A stretch of DNA of 64,000 bases from CBDHFQ01 sp965262565 (GTDB lineage: Bacteria; Bacteroidota; Bacteroidia; J057). This document shows positions 26,538 to 34,972 of this stretch, one piece after another; the stretch's first letter is position 1, and each line of letters starts with the position of its first letter. The notes below the pieces were generated by a model. It had not been told where the DNA came from. It was given only the letters and a program-made list of their open reading frames with translations, and did no database searches. Location of the stretch: NCBI GenBank assembly GCA_965262565.1, contig CBDHFQ010000005.1, forward strand, positions 310,001 through 374,000, in the 5' to 3' direction. A program made the translations under genes and the position numbers.

Positions 26538-27464
26538 TTAGTTATGATCTATCACAGAAACCTTCCCAAAGTCAGTATTACAAATGATCACTGTCCCACT
26601 TCCTGGCTTATCCTGGAAAGCTTTATTCACATATACCCCTTTTTTGATTTTCAAAAAATGTGCGGAAATATCTGCTGTAGAGAAAATACCGCTCCTAAGA
26701 TGGATTTTTACCGGATGATATTGGTGAATGAAAAAAGTACAATCTCCAACTCCTGCATTGACCATTAAATTAGTCTGAACATTGGGATCAAAATGTTCGC
26801 CCAATACAATATTTGTTTCCCCCATATCATTTTGTACTTCCACCAACTCTACCCTGGCCAGTTCTATATTCTTCAATCCGATATCACCTCTTACTGCGTG
26901 TACCTCCAATTTATCCATAGGAATTTTATTCATCTTCCCATACTTCACCCTCACATCAGAAAGTGCAGAATGTACAATAAGATTTCTAATGGATAAATTA
27001 GACATATCAAGATGAGAAGCACCTACCCCCAGCTCAACTAGTAAATCCGTAGAAATACTTGGATCTATTTTAAATTCCGAAATGGCTTTAGTGGTCGCAT
27101 TTGTTACCTCTGTATTAGCAATTCTTGCTGTTAAGTTACTTCCTATTAGCGGAGAAATAGACTTGGGACGCATTTCATTTTGATGCTCCAACAATATTTT
27201 TCTCTTCATCGTTCCCTTGGAATCGCCATCCTCATCTAACACTAATTTAGTAGTCGAATCCCTTGATACTAAAGAGCTTAAGTTTTTTCCACATTCATCA
27301 GATGCATATAAGTGCATCTCTCCTTCAGGGATTTTTATCTCCAAATATGTATGTGTAAAAGAGGGTGCATTCCAAAAGGTATCTACCCTCACGCTGGATT
27401 GTGTGAATGCAGGAATAAACCACCCAATTATGACCGAGTAACAGACTACTTTTTTTATCTCCAT
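26538..27464 (-). CDS. Secreted beta-repeat protein, function unknown
   Basis: 308 residues with a signal peptide (MEIKKVVCYSVIIGWFIPAFTQ). From about 130 the sequence is a series of short beta segments such as LLVELGVGASHLDMSNLSIRNL, VEVQNDMGETNIVLG and LMVNAGVGDCTFFI. These resemble the stacked-strand domain of DUF4097/LiaF-type (toast-rack) proteins. No lipobox and no T9SS signal is seen, so a periplasmic location is likely. I do not recognise a function. It is divergent from the plus-strand hypothetical at 27679. Confidence 0.6.
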   Translation of the reverse strand: MEIKKVVCYSVIIGWFIPAFTQSSVRVDTFWNAPSFTHTYLEIKIPEGEMHLYASDECGKNLSSLVSRDSTTKLVLDEDGDSKGTMKRKILLEHQNEMRPKSISPLIGSNLTARIANTEVTNATTKAISEFKIDPSISTDLLVELGVGASHLDMSNLSIRNLIVHSALSDVRVKYGKMNKIPMDKLEVHAVRGDIGLKNIELARVELVEVQNDMGETNIVLGEHFDPNVQTNLMVNAGVGDCTFFIHQYHPVKIHLRSGIFSTADISAHFLKIKKGVYVNKAFQDKPGSGTVIICNTDFGKVSVIDHN

Positions 27465-27555
27465 AGCACCATATACTACGAACTTAAGCTCAGAATGTTA
27501 AAGTTAATTTACGCCTTGAATGAGCAATAGAATAATGTAAGTTAAGTATTTTTTT

Positions 27556-27639
27556 ATCCCTTTTTAACAGTCAGGCTTAAGCTTTTGTTAGCTTAATTCA
27601 ATTTATAAGGGATCAATAATAAAAGATCAATCCCTTTTT
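27556..27639 (+). repeat. Alternative-pairing hairpin region
   Basis: The ten-base word ATCCCTTTTT occurs at 27556-27565 and again at 27630-27639, and AAGGGAT at 27607-27613 can pair with either copy. A further stem TTAAGC/GCTTAA (27577-27596) lies between. The downstream pairing followed by Ts has the shape of a terminator on the plus strand, although no plus-strand gene ends nearby. Function unknown. Confidence 0.35.
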
Positions 27640-27666
27640 GGGTTCCTTTGAATTCAGAAAGCTTGT

Positions 27667-27674
27667 TAACTTTG
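27667..27674 (+). promoter_or_regulatory. -7 promoter element next to the start codon
   Basis: TAACTTTG matches TAnnTTTG exactly and ends only 4 bases before the ATG at 27679. Transcription would begin at or within a base or two of the start codon, so the message would be leaderless or nearly so. TTTG at 27647-27650 is a possible -33 element, with a 16-base spacer. Confidence 0.45.
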
Positions 27675-27678
27675 CAAC

Positions 27679-28260
27679 ATGAACCAAGAACTTCGCGATA
27701 TAGAGCCGTTTTATGGTTGGCTAGCTATATATAATCATAAACAGGATGAGCGTTCTCCCTTTCATCAGGTAGAACACAATCTGTTCTATTATGACCGATC
27801 TATCAATAATATTCCTGCTCATCCTCTTTGGGATCAAATAGGTTCGGAAAGCCTGCTTATTAAAATTTTATTTGCAGATTATGAGAAAGGATACGCAATA
27901 ATAGAATTATTTGGAGAATGGAATGATCTTTTTGATAACGATTTCAAACTGCTTGCGGAGAATTGCTTAACATACCTTATTGACAATCATATAAATAAAT
28001 TTATATTGGTGTGTGAAAATGTCTTCCATATATATTTAGAATCCGATGATTATTATCAGGCATTACATGAAGAGCTGGGAGATGGATGGATTTGTACAGT
28101 TAGACTGAGGCAGCATATCATTGAAGAAATGATCGATTATAATATTGGGCAGTACTTTTTCTGGAGTCCAATGATAGATGAACTTTCCTGGCGCAAATTA
28201 CGACCTCACATGCTTTTTAAGTTGATCTCAGACAGAATTGAGAGAGCATTACTTGAATAG
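27679..28260 (+). CDS. Conserved-looking hypothetical protein
   Basis: 193 residues, cytoplasmic, acidic and rich in Tyr, Trp and Phe, with no signal peptide or membrane helix. Recognisable phrases are RDIEPFYGWLAIYNHKQDERSPFH near the start and IGQYFFWSPMIDELSWRKLRPHML near the end. I do not recognise a family. The promoter-like TAACTTTG abutting the start codon and normal codon use support a real gene. Its neighbours give no functional clue. Confidence 0.6.
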   Translation: MNQELRDIEPFYGWLAIYNHKQDERSPFHQVEHNLFYYDRSINNIPAHPLWDQIGSESLLIKILFADYEKGYAIIELFGEWNDLFDNDFKLLAENCLTYLIDNHINKFILVCENVFHIYLESDDYYQALHEELGDGWICTVRLRQHIIEEMIDYNIGQYFFWSPMIDELSWRKLRPHMLFKLISDRIERALLE

Positions 28261-28359
28261 TCATACATACAAATATGAATTACAACTTATTAAGCGTTAT
28301 GAGAATGAAAGATGTGTAAGCACAAGTTTTTTCTCGTTTGTTTTAACAAAGTGTTCACC

Positions 28360-29313
28360 ATGAAATATTATTCAATCATCCTACATTTAATAATCCTCCT
28401 ATTCTCTGTTAGTAATCTCAATGCCCAAAGTGCATATTACCGTCCAGATACCTCTTTGACTTTCAACGAATTTGTCCAGCAGTGTCTCGACTTCAAGGCT
28501 GCTAATCGCCAGGAAGTATGGGTGGTTCATTTCTGGGCCAGTTGGAACTCAAACTCTCTTCAAAACTTCCCTGATCTCAAATATGTAAAGAGCCAGTTCC
28601 AAAATTTTCCTGTTAGATTTATCAGCGTTTCTGAAGATAAGCAGCGATATAAATGGGAAAGTGCCTTAAAATTGTCTGAAATGGAGTGGGAACATCTCAT
28701 CATCTCAAATACAGATAACCTAGAATACCTAAAACGAGCTTTTCCTTACAAGTCCTTACCTGCTATATTTTTTGTCAATACCAGAGGGATGATCAGAAGA
28801 ATATACGATATTCCTGATTTAAAGGAAACGTTAACAAATGCTGCTGCAAATCTTCCAGCTAGCCCTTATCAAAAACCACCTCCCTCTTACGCTTCGGGGC
28901 AGGACTACAATTATGGTGATAACAATTACAGTAGTGGTAATAGCAATAATACAGCAGAAAGTAATTATAACGGAACAGATAATAACTCTGGCTACACTCC
29001 ACCTCCTACTTCCAGCCAGGATGATTTTGCTAGTAATGAAAATACTTCAAATTCCGGCAATTATAGTCCTCCTGCAAGAGTAGAACCTGCTCCTCCTGTA
29101 AATACTGCTCCTCCTCCAACCAACGTCACTCCTACTCCTCCCCTCGAAAATAAAGTGGAGAATGGATGGCTTATGCATACAGTCCAGAAAGGTGAAACAT
29201 TGTATCGATTGTATGTAAAATACAATGTTCCGGTAGAAGAAATCCGGCGATTGAATGGATTGCCTAATAACAATATCAAATTAGGTCAACGATTAAAAAT
29301 TAAACGCCAGTAA
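28360..29313 (+). CDS. Secreted thioredoxin-fold protein without active-site cysteines, fused to LysM
   Basis: 317 residues from ATG at 28360, which begins a clean signal peptide (MKYYSIILHLIILLFSVSNLNAQ); the ATG at 28312 adds 16 residues. A TlpA-like thioredoxin fold spans about 30-150, but the usual WxxWCxPC reads WASWNSNS (59-66), so both redox cysteines are replaced by Asn and Ser. A low-complexity linker rich in Asn, Ser, Tyr and Pro follows (about 165-270). A C-terminal LysM (about 272-317: HTVQKGETLYRLYVKYNV, LGQRLKIK) would bind peptidoglycan. I infer a non-redox periplasmic wall-binding protein. The gene overlaps the convergent symporter by 21 bases. Confidence 0.75.
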   Translation: MKYYSIILHLIILLFSVSNLNAQSAYYRPDTSLTFNEFVQQCLDFKAANRQEVWVVHFWASWNSNSLQNFPDLKYVKSQFQNFPVRFISVSEDKQRYKWESALKLSEMEWEHLIISNTDNLEYLKRAFPYKSLPAIFFVNTRGMIRRIYDIPDLKETLTNAAANLPASPYQKPPPSYASGQDYNYGDNNYSSGNSNNTAESNYNGTDNNSGYTPPPTSSQDDFASNENTSNSGNYSPPARVEPAPPVNTAPPPTNVTPTPPLENKVENGWLMHTVQKGETLYRLYVKYNVPVEEIRRLNGLPNNNIKLGQRLKIKRQ

Positions 29314-30660
29314 AGTCCCAAGGACATAAGCTACAACACTTACCATGAGCCCAATCAATAATGATGGAAATGTCAATTCCAGCAAATGTTCTGCTATATA
29401 CCAGCTTGACAACCCTCCAATCATAGAGAATATTGCCCCTTTTTCACTGTGGTGTTTAGTAAATAAACCAGCGCACATCGGTACAAATAATGATACCAGA
29501 CTAATAATTGAAGCTTCCCCTACTAATTCATAAATATTACTTCTTCCAAGAGCCATCACTAAACCTACTGCTGTCATTAAAACTACTGCGACACGATTTA
29601 CTAATAAAAACTTTTGGGCACCAATGGAAGGGAAAAGGGGTTTTATAATATTTTCACTTAATATGACTGAAGATGCCAAAATGCTACCGCTTGCCGTACT
29701 TAAGACAGCAGAAATTAAGGCTCCCAAAAAAAATACCTGAACGAAAAAAGGCATTTTCTCCAGAATCAAATAAGGCAGTAACAATTGGAGGTCATCCCCT
29801 GGTTTTACTAACTGAACAGCAGCTAATCCTAAAAAAAGAGGAATCATTCCTATCGTTAGATACAGTATTCCTCCTATAATCGATGCCCTCGCAGCAATAT
29901 TTTCCGACCTGGAGGCCATCACTCGCTGATAAACATCTTGCTGGGGAATTGATCCCAAACCTATCGTCATCCAAGCTGCTATGTAAGTTGCCCATTCTGT
30001 CCAGCCTGATGGAGGATAAAACCTAAAAAAATCCTTTGGCAGTTCATCTGTCATACCTTCCCAGCCTCCTGCTAATGGAATGGCAATCCAGGCAGTTACT
30101 AATAGGCCAGCCACAATGATGATCGTTTGCAAAAAGTCAGCTAAGGAAATAGCCCACATTCCTCCCAGCAAGGTATATCCCAACAAAATTACCGACGCCA
30201 GGATAATACCTATGTGCTGATCTACTCCCCCTGCAAGCTTAAAAATAATCCCCATAGCAATTAGCTGGGCAGCAGTCCATCCAAAATAAGACATAATGAG
30301 GCTTAAGGCTGAGATGAATTCGACTCTAGGTCCAAATATCTTTCGAAAAAAATCCCCAAATGTCAATAATTTCAGCCTGTACATGGGTCTTGCCACAAAT
30401 AGGCCTACAAGGATTAAGCATAAAGCAGCGCCAAAGGGTTCTTCAATGACAGCTAACATCCCACCTTCAACAAAGGTAGATGAAGCGCCTAAAATCGTCT
30501 CCGAACCAAACCAGGTAGCAAAAATAGTCACCGTAGCTAAATGCAAAGGCAGCCTTCTACCCGCTAAAATAAAGTCTTCGGTGTTGCGCACTAATCTACT
30601 GGCATAAACCCCAATAGCTATAGTAATCAGAAGGTAAGCCAGAATGTATCCTATTAACAT
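29293..30660 (-). CDS. Sodium:solute symporter (SSS family)
   Basis: 455 residues from ATG at 30660 (MLIGYILAYLLITIAIGVYASR); the ATG at 30723 would add 21 residues. About 13 membrane helices in the LeuT-like SSS arrangement, with the family phrase ATWFGSETILGASSTFVEGG in the first repeat and GSIPQQDVYQRVMASRS near the centre. The likely role is Na+-driven uptake of a small organic solute; the substrate cannot be told from sequence. It is transcribed alone and overlaps the 3' end of the LysM gene. Confidence 0.82.
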   Translation of the reverse strand: MLIGYILAYLLITIAIGVYASRLVRNTEDFILAGRRLPLHLATVTIFATWFGSETILGASSTFVEGGMLAVIEEPFGAALCLILVGLFVARPMYRLKLLTFGDFFRKIFGPRVEFISALSLIMSYFGWTAAQLIAMGIIFKLAGGVDQHIGIILASVILLGYTLLGGMWAISLADFLQTIIIVAGLLVTAWIAIPLAGGWEGMTDELPKDFFRFYPPSGWTEWATYIAAWMTIGLGSIPQQDVYQRVMASRSENIAARASIIGGILYLTIGMIPLFLGLAAVQLVKPGDDLQLLLPYLILEKMPFFVQVFFLGALISAVLSTASGSILASSVILSENIIKPLFPSIGAQKFLLVNRVAVVLMTAVGLVMALGRSNIYELVGEASIISLVSLFVPMCAGLFTKHHSEKGAIFSMIGGLSSWYIAEHLLELTFPSLLIGLMVSVVAYVLGTLLAFNF

Positions 30661-30835
30661 ATTTGTAATTCTAAAGGCCAAGTTTAGCAAAAATCCAATC
30701 TTCTCAACGAAAAAATGAAACACTTCTTATCCCAATAGCTTATTTAAATTAGAGCGTCAGATCATTTTATTTTGATTACTTTTTTATATATTAAATGGCT
30801 CTCTAATTAATCCAAGCGTTTTTAACACCACACAG

Positions 30836-31300
30836 ATGAACGGCGTACTAACTCCAAGAGGTATTAATGAAGTACTAAAGAATCAATATATTGGATTCTT
30901 AGGTTGCAGCGACGAAAGCAAACCCTATGTGGTTCCTGTCACTTTCTATTTCGATGAAGCTAAAAATCAAATCATCAGCTATACTTCTGAAGGGAAAAAG
31001 GTAAGTGTCCTTAGAAAAAATCCGCAAGTTTGCCTTTCTGTAGCAGAGATTAACGATATATCACATTGGAAGTCAGTGATGGTAGAAGGAATATATGAGG
31101 AATTGGATGGGATGGAAGCATTAAAGGCGATAGAATTAATCGTCAAAAATTTACGTAATTTGGTTAGAACGAGTGAGAAAATAGATGTCGAAGAAATCAA
31201 AGATATATCCAAAGCTAATCCTGAAAAAAGGAAAGTGATTTACCGTATTCAAATTACAGGAAAATCGGGCAGGTATGAAGAAGGGGAATCTGTCCTGTAA
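30836..31300 (+). CDS. Pyridoxamine 5'-phosphate oxidase-like flavin-binding protein
   Basis: 154 residues of the split-barrel PPOX/NimA-like group: YIGFLGCSDESKPYVVPVTFYFD, then SYTSEGKKVSVLRKNPQVCLSV and WKSVMVEGIYEELDG. The fold binds FMN or a related cofactor. Members include stress proteins and small flavin reductases; the exact reaction is unknown. It stands alone between the symporter and the convergent truC-like gene. Confidence 0.75.
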   Translation: MNGVLTPRGINEVLKNQYIGFLGCSDESKPYVVPVTFYFDEAKNQIISYTSEGKKVSVLRKNPQVCLSVAEINDISHWKSVMVEGIYEELDGMEALKAIELIVKNLRNLVRTSEKIDVEEIKDISKANPEKRKVIYRIQITGKSGRYEEGESVL

Positions 31301-31352
31301 ATCTTAACATATATCAAATCTTTCCTTGAATATTTAATGAGCACTTTCCAGT

Positions 31353-32051
31353 CTATTCAATGTTCCAGTTGAATTTATTACACACCTCCAACATGGTTGA
31401 AGAGATGTTTGCTCTCATTCTGATCGCTGTTCTTATATAAGGATGCTCAAACTTTAATTCATATGCATGAAGCATCATTCCAGCCAGGGACCATGATTCA
31501 GCGAATAATTGATTATGCAGCTTATCCCCATACTTTTTATCTCCAATAATGGGCATTCTTTCTTTTGCTAAATGTCTTCTGATTTGATGCCTTCTCCCTG
31601 TGACGGGGCTTACCTCAACTAAAGCATACTTTCCTTCCTCTATGGCTTCTATATTAACAGCGATCTCAGCTATATCCAAGGTTCTATAAGTGGATATGGC
31701 TTGCTGGAACGTATTTTTTTGTTTGTGCCAAAGAGGTTCATTAATCTCCCCTTTCTCATCGGGATGTCCTCTAACAATCGCTAAGTATTTCTTTTCTATT
31801 GTCCTGCCCATAAACATCTCTCCAAGTTTAGTGGATGCTTCCTTGGTAAAGGCAAATATCATTACCCCTGACGTCGATCGATCTAACCTGTGAATAGTAT
31901 GAACTGGCGTTCTCAGTTGACGCTGTAATAAATTCAGTACATTGTTATGTTCGTGGGGAGTGAATTTATTTTTGTAGATGAGCATGCCCGTAGGCTTGTT
32001 GATTGCTACAAAGTGTTCATCCTGATATAATATTTCCAGTGAGTCTTCCAT
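31353..32051 (-). CDS. truC: RluA-family pseudouridine synthase, TruC-like
   Basis: 232 residues. The catalytic Asp is D57 in HRLDRSTSG, and the second family motif is TGRRHQIRRHLAK. The N-terminus LEILYQDEHFVAINKPTGMLI aligns closely with TruC, which makes pseudouridine 65 in some tRNAs. There is no S4 domain, as expected for TruC. It lies 27 bases after the cytochrome gene on the same strand and may share its transcript. The choice of TruC over another RluA subgroup is moderately sure. Confidence 0.82.
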   Translation of the reverse strand: MEDSLEILYQDEHFVAINKPTGMLIYKNKFTPHEHNNVLNLLQRQLRTPVHTIHRLDRSTSGVMIFAFTKEASTKLGEMFMGRTIEKKYLAIVRGHPDEKGEINEPLWHKQKNTFQQAISTYRTLDIAEIAVNIEAIEEGKYALVEVSPVTGRRHQIRRHLAKERMPIIGDKKYGDKLHNQLFAESWSLAGMMLHAYELKFEHPYIRTAIRMRANISSTMLEVCNKFNWNIE

Positions 32052-32078
32052 ACTTATTTTCGAGCCGAAGGATGTTTA

Positions 32079-33926
32079 TCATTTTTGATCGTCCTTATGT
32101 CCCAGCAGCATATCGACATAACTCATATTTTCTTTAGCAAGCTGATAATCTGGATCCAACGTCAACGCCTGATCAAAATACGTTGCTGCCTCTTTCAGTC
32201 TACCCATATTCATCGACACAAATCCTCTATTTGTAAGTAAACGCTGATCGAACGGTTTATTGGCCAACAAAGTATCCAAAAAATCTCTCACTTCAGGCAA
32301 TACTTCCACATTACCCACATTAGCTTGTAAATAATTCACCACCCACTTACTGCCTGCTTCTATATTTTCTGGATATTGTCGATAAGTCTGTTGGAACATC
32401 ACAGCCGCCTCCTGATATTTCCCTAATTGCTCCAATATTTCTCCCTTCAAAAACATGATTTCCAACTCCTTCTCTGTCGTATCGATACTTTGGCTCAAGA
32501 CATTCCAGGCCTTTTCATATTCCTTCCTGTAAAAAGCGATTTTTACTACCCCTAATTGAGGATAATCAGAGAGGTATTTTTGAGCAGAATCCAGGAAGGA
32601 AGATTGACGGTCATATCTTTCATAATAAGCCAGCCATGCTTTCCCATTACTATTAGCCTCAGCCTTAAGGGAAGTAGCGCAAATTAACTGCATATATTCT
32701 TTCTCTGCATTGATGTCAGCAAGCGACTTTTCCTGTTCATCATTTATCTTTGGGGAAAGAATGCGAATCTTATGGTCGTGAAACTGAACGTGAGGAATAT
32801 CTTTCGTTCCTCCTTTAGGCATATGGCAGGAAATACAGTCGGTAGGCAAAGAGTCTATTACCGGATTATGCTCAGTAATAATTGCTGAAGTATGGCAATT
32901 CATACATTGGAGGGAATAATCAAGTGGTGTGAAAGAAGCAGAACTTTTATGAGGATCGTGGCAGGTCGTACACGTCAGAGTACCTTCAGAAGCGATGAAA
33001 CAACGGGACTGCTTCAATCTCTCTGCATGGGAGGCCGTTCCAAATTCTTCTATATCTTGAGTCTGTGGTAGATACACTTCCATGACCTCATTTAATTTCA
33101 TCCCAATCTGAAAATCTCTGGCTGATTTAAAAGGGGGATGAAATACCTGAACTCCTTCCAAATGGCATTGAAGGCAGACATCAAATTGGGCAGTGAGTGG
33201 TAAGTTCGAAGGGTTTATAATGGCATGTCCTTTTAATGCTATGTCTCCCTTTCCGGTGGACATCCGTTCTACATGTGCTGCCCCAGGTCCGTGACAATTC
33301 TCACAATCTATCCCCAAACTAAGTTCACGATATCGATTCACAGAACCAGCTATTTTCTGAAATGAGCCTGTATGGCAGCTCAGACACTCTTCGTTAATGG
33401 GTCTGCTGAACCGACTGTTATTACCTTTATCATAGCCCGGACTGAGATCCCATAACTGCTTTTCCACATACCAGGTGATGGGAAATTCATATACATACCC
33501 ATTTCTATTCAATAAATACGAACGAGTTTGATTTCCTGAACCAATGATATAATTGACCTGTTCGACTCTTTGGTATATCGTATCTTCCCCTTGCAATCGA
33601 AACTCCTTTATAAACATGCGATCCTTTTCCCAATAAGGGTGGTAGTAAAAATCCTTATAGGGGTCGTACACTATAGAATTCTCTTCAACATCCTCAATAA
33701 TATCTGAAGAAGTCGGCAGTGAAAACGATTTGCCCATACCACTTTGAAGATACGATTGGTAAATGTCTGCATGACAGGATTTGCATGCTTCTTTTCCTGC
33801 AACTTCATGAGAGGTGGAAGGATTTCTTTTTTCCTTTTCTGTGGCAACTCCCTCTTCCGCTGGGAACCTACAGGTGCAGACCAATATCAAAAGAAGGACC
33901 AATATACCTACATACCACTTATTCAT
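32079..33926 (-). CDS. Heptahaem cytochrome c with C-terminal TPR repeats
   Basis: 615 residues. The N-terminus is hydrophobic (MNKWYVGILVLLLILVCTC), either a lipoprotein signal or an anchor. Seven CXXCH haem-binding motifs are present at about 48, 181, 208, 251, 319, 341 and 364; CENCHGPG and CISCHMPK resemble cytochrome c554-like multihaem proteins. From about 430 to 605 there are TPR-type helices (GKYQEAAVMFQQTYRQYPEN, LKEAATYFDQALTLDPDYQLAKEN). I infer a periplasmic or outer-membrane electron-transfer protein whose TPR part docks a partner. Its ATG overlaps the recX stop (ATGA), so the two are translationally coupled. Confidence 0.85.
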   Translation of the reverse strand: MNKWYVGILVLLLILVCTCRFPAEEGVATEKEKRNPSTSHEVAGKEACKSCHADIYQSYLQSGMGKSFSLPTSSDIIEDVEENSIVYDPYKDFYYHPYWEKDRMFIKEFRLQGEDTIYQRVEQVNYIIGSGNQTRSYLLNRNGYVYEFPITWYVEKQLWDLSPGYDKGNNSRFSRPINEECLSCHTGSFQKIAGSVNRYRELSLGIDCENCHGPGAAHVERMSTGKGDIALKGHAIINPSNLPLTAQFDVCLQCHLEGVQVFHPPFKSARDFQIGMKLNEVMEVYLPQTQDIEEFGTASHAERLKQSRCFIASEGTLTCTTCHDPHKSSASFTPLDYSLQCMNCHTSAIITEHNPVIDSLPTDCISCHMPKGGTKDIPHVQFHDHKIRILSPKINDEQEKSLADINAEKEYMQLICATSLKAEANSNGKAWLAYYERYDRQSSFLDSAQKYLSDYPQLGVVKIAFYRKEYEKAWNVLSQSIDTTEKELEIMFLKGEILEQLGKYQEAAVMFQQTYRQYPENIEAGSKWVVNYLQANVGNVEVLPEVRDFLDTLLANKPFDQRLLTNRGFVSMNMGRLKEAATYFDQALTLDPDYQLAKENMSYVDMLLGHKDDQK

Positions 33927-34390
33927 GCCTCAGATAATTTCATGACAATAGGATAAATCTGCTCATGCTCAAACCCTTTTTGGAGTAAATATCGAAGGGT
34001 TTTATGTTTCTTGAGGGGTTCAGATGTATCCGTTAATGATACATATTTATGTTCTGCCAAGGTAATTATTGTATTCAAATAATCTTCTTCTCGAATTTCC
34101 TGATCTATCACCTTAAGCACCTGAGCGGAGGGAATTTGCTTTGCCTTCAATTCAAAGATAATTTTTCGCTTTCCCCATTTTTTCCGAAAAAATTTTCCTC
34201 TGACAAAGGAAGTTATATAGCGTTGTTCATCCAAAAACCCCTCTTCTTCCAAGTGTTGAATGAATATGTCGAATTTACTTACATCTACTTCCAGTTCCTT
34301 CATTTTTTGGATCACCTCATATGTACATCGGTCCTGATAGGCACAGTATTTGTAAATTTTACTCAGATTTTGTTCATCAATTTCTCCCAT
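33923..34390 (-). CDS. recX: RecX-family regulatory protein
   Basis: 155 residues in three helical repeats: AYQDRCTYEVIQKMKEL, GFLDEQRYITSFVRGKFFRKKWGKRKIIFELKAKQIP and TLRYLLQKGFEHEQIYPIV. RecX modulates RecA filaments. The length and the RYxxxFVRGKFxxKKWGxxKIxxELK signature fit. It is not beside recA. It is first of a run with the heptahaem cytochrome (4-base ATGA overlap) and truC. Confidence 0.87.
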   Translation of the reverse strand: MGEIDEQNLSKIYKYCAYQDRCTYEVIQKMKELEVDVSKFDIFIQHLEEEGFLDEQRYITSFVRGKFFRKKWGKRKIIFELKAKQIPSAQVLKVIDQEIREEDYLNTIITLAEHKYVSLTDTSEPLKKHKTLRYLLQKGFEHEQIYPIVMKLSEA

Positions 34391-34445
34391 TCAAGACATA
34401 ATTTTAACTGGATAAAGTTTGTTATCCTGCCCCAAGAATATCGAC

Positions 34446-34910
34446 ATGAAAATTACTCAATTCTTTTCATATATCGTCTTAGTCAGTGGAGTACTTCTTT
34501 TAGGACTAGTGCTGAATTCCTGCCGTAAGTATGAGGATGGCCCTGTGTTTAGTATTCGTTCCAAAACTTCAAGAGTAGTAAATAACTGGCAGCCGTTTAT
34601 TATTTCCAGAAATAGAACTGATGTCATTACAGAAGTGGATACTTTCCTGCTAAATTTCACGAAAGGAGGAGACTTTTCCTGGGATATCAAGATGAGTAAG
34701 GATACTGCCTCCACTTCAATTCAGGGAACATGGGAATTTGCCAAAGTGAAAGAAGCAATAAGAATGGAATATGAGGATTTCGACTCGGTTCTCACCGTTC
34801 CTGGTGTAAGATTGCTTTTTATGGACATCAAACGCTTGAAGGAAGATGAACTATGGGTAGAATATCTCTGGGAGGGAGATGAATACGCTGTTCAGTTGAT
34901 TCCAAACTGA
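34446..34910 (+). CDS. Putative lipoprotein
   Basis: 154 residues from ATG at 34446 (MKITQFFSYIVLVSG), which gives a lipoprotein signal ending LVLNSC; the ATG at 34419 adds 9 residues. The mature part is small and beta-rich (WDIKMSKDTASTSIQGTWEFAK, LLFMDIKRLKEDELWVEYLWEG), like the lipocalin-type lipoproteins common in Bacteroidota. Function unknown. It is divergent from recX; the short gap includes GGATAA/TTATCC, a 6-bp inverted repeat of doubtful meaning. Confidence 0.65.
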   Translation: MKITQFFSYIVLVSGVLLLGLVLNSCRKYEDGPVFSIRSKTSRVVNNWQPFIISRNRTDVITEVDTFLLNFTKGGDFSWDIKMSKDTASTSIQGTWEFAKVKEAIRMEYEDFDSVLTVPGVRLLFMDIKRLKEDELWVEYLWEGDEYAVQLIPN

Positions 34911-34972
34911 TACTCTTCCACCATTCTTCATTTAGTAAAGTTTAGTTACTTTACGGGTCAATATCGACTTGT

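Noticed and set aside
34410..34427. GGATAA/TTATCC inverted repeat between recX and the lipoprotein gene
   Set aside because: Only 6-bp arms; such repeats occur by chance in AT-rich DNA and no regulator is adjacent.
34935..34954. GTAAAGT/ACTTTAC repeat after the lipoprotein gene as a terminator
   Set aside because: It has no T-tract and lies in the leader of the next gene on the same strand; too weak to call.
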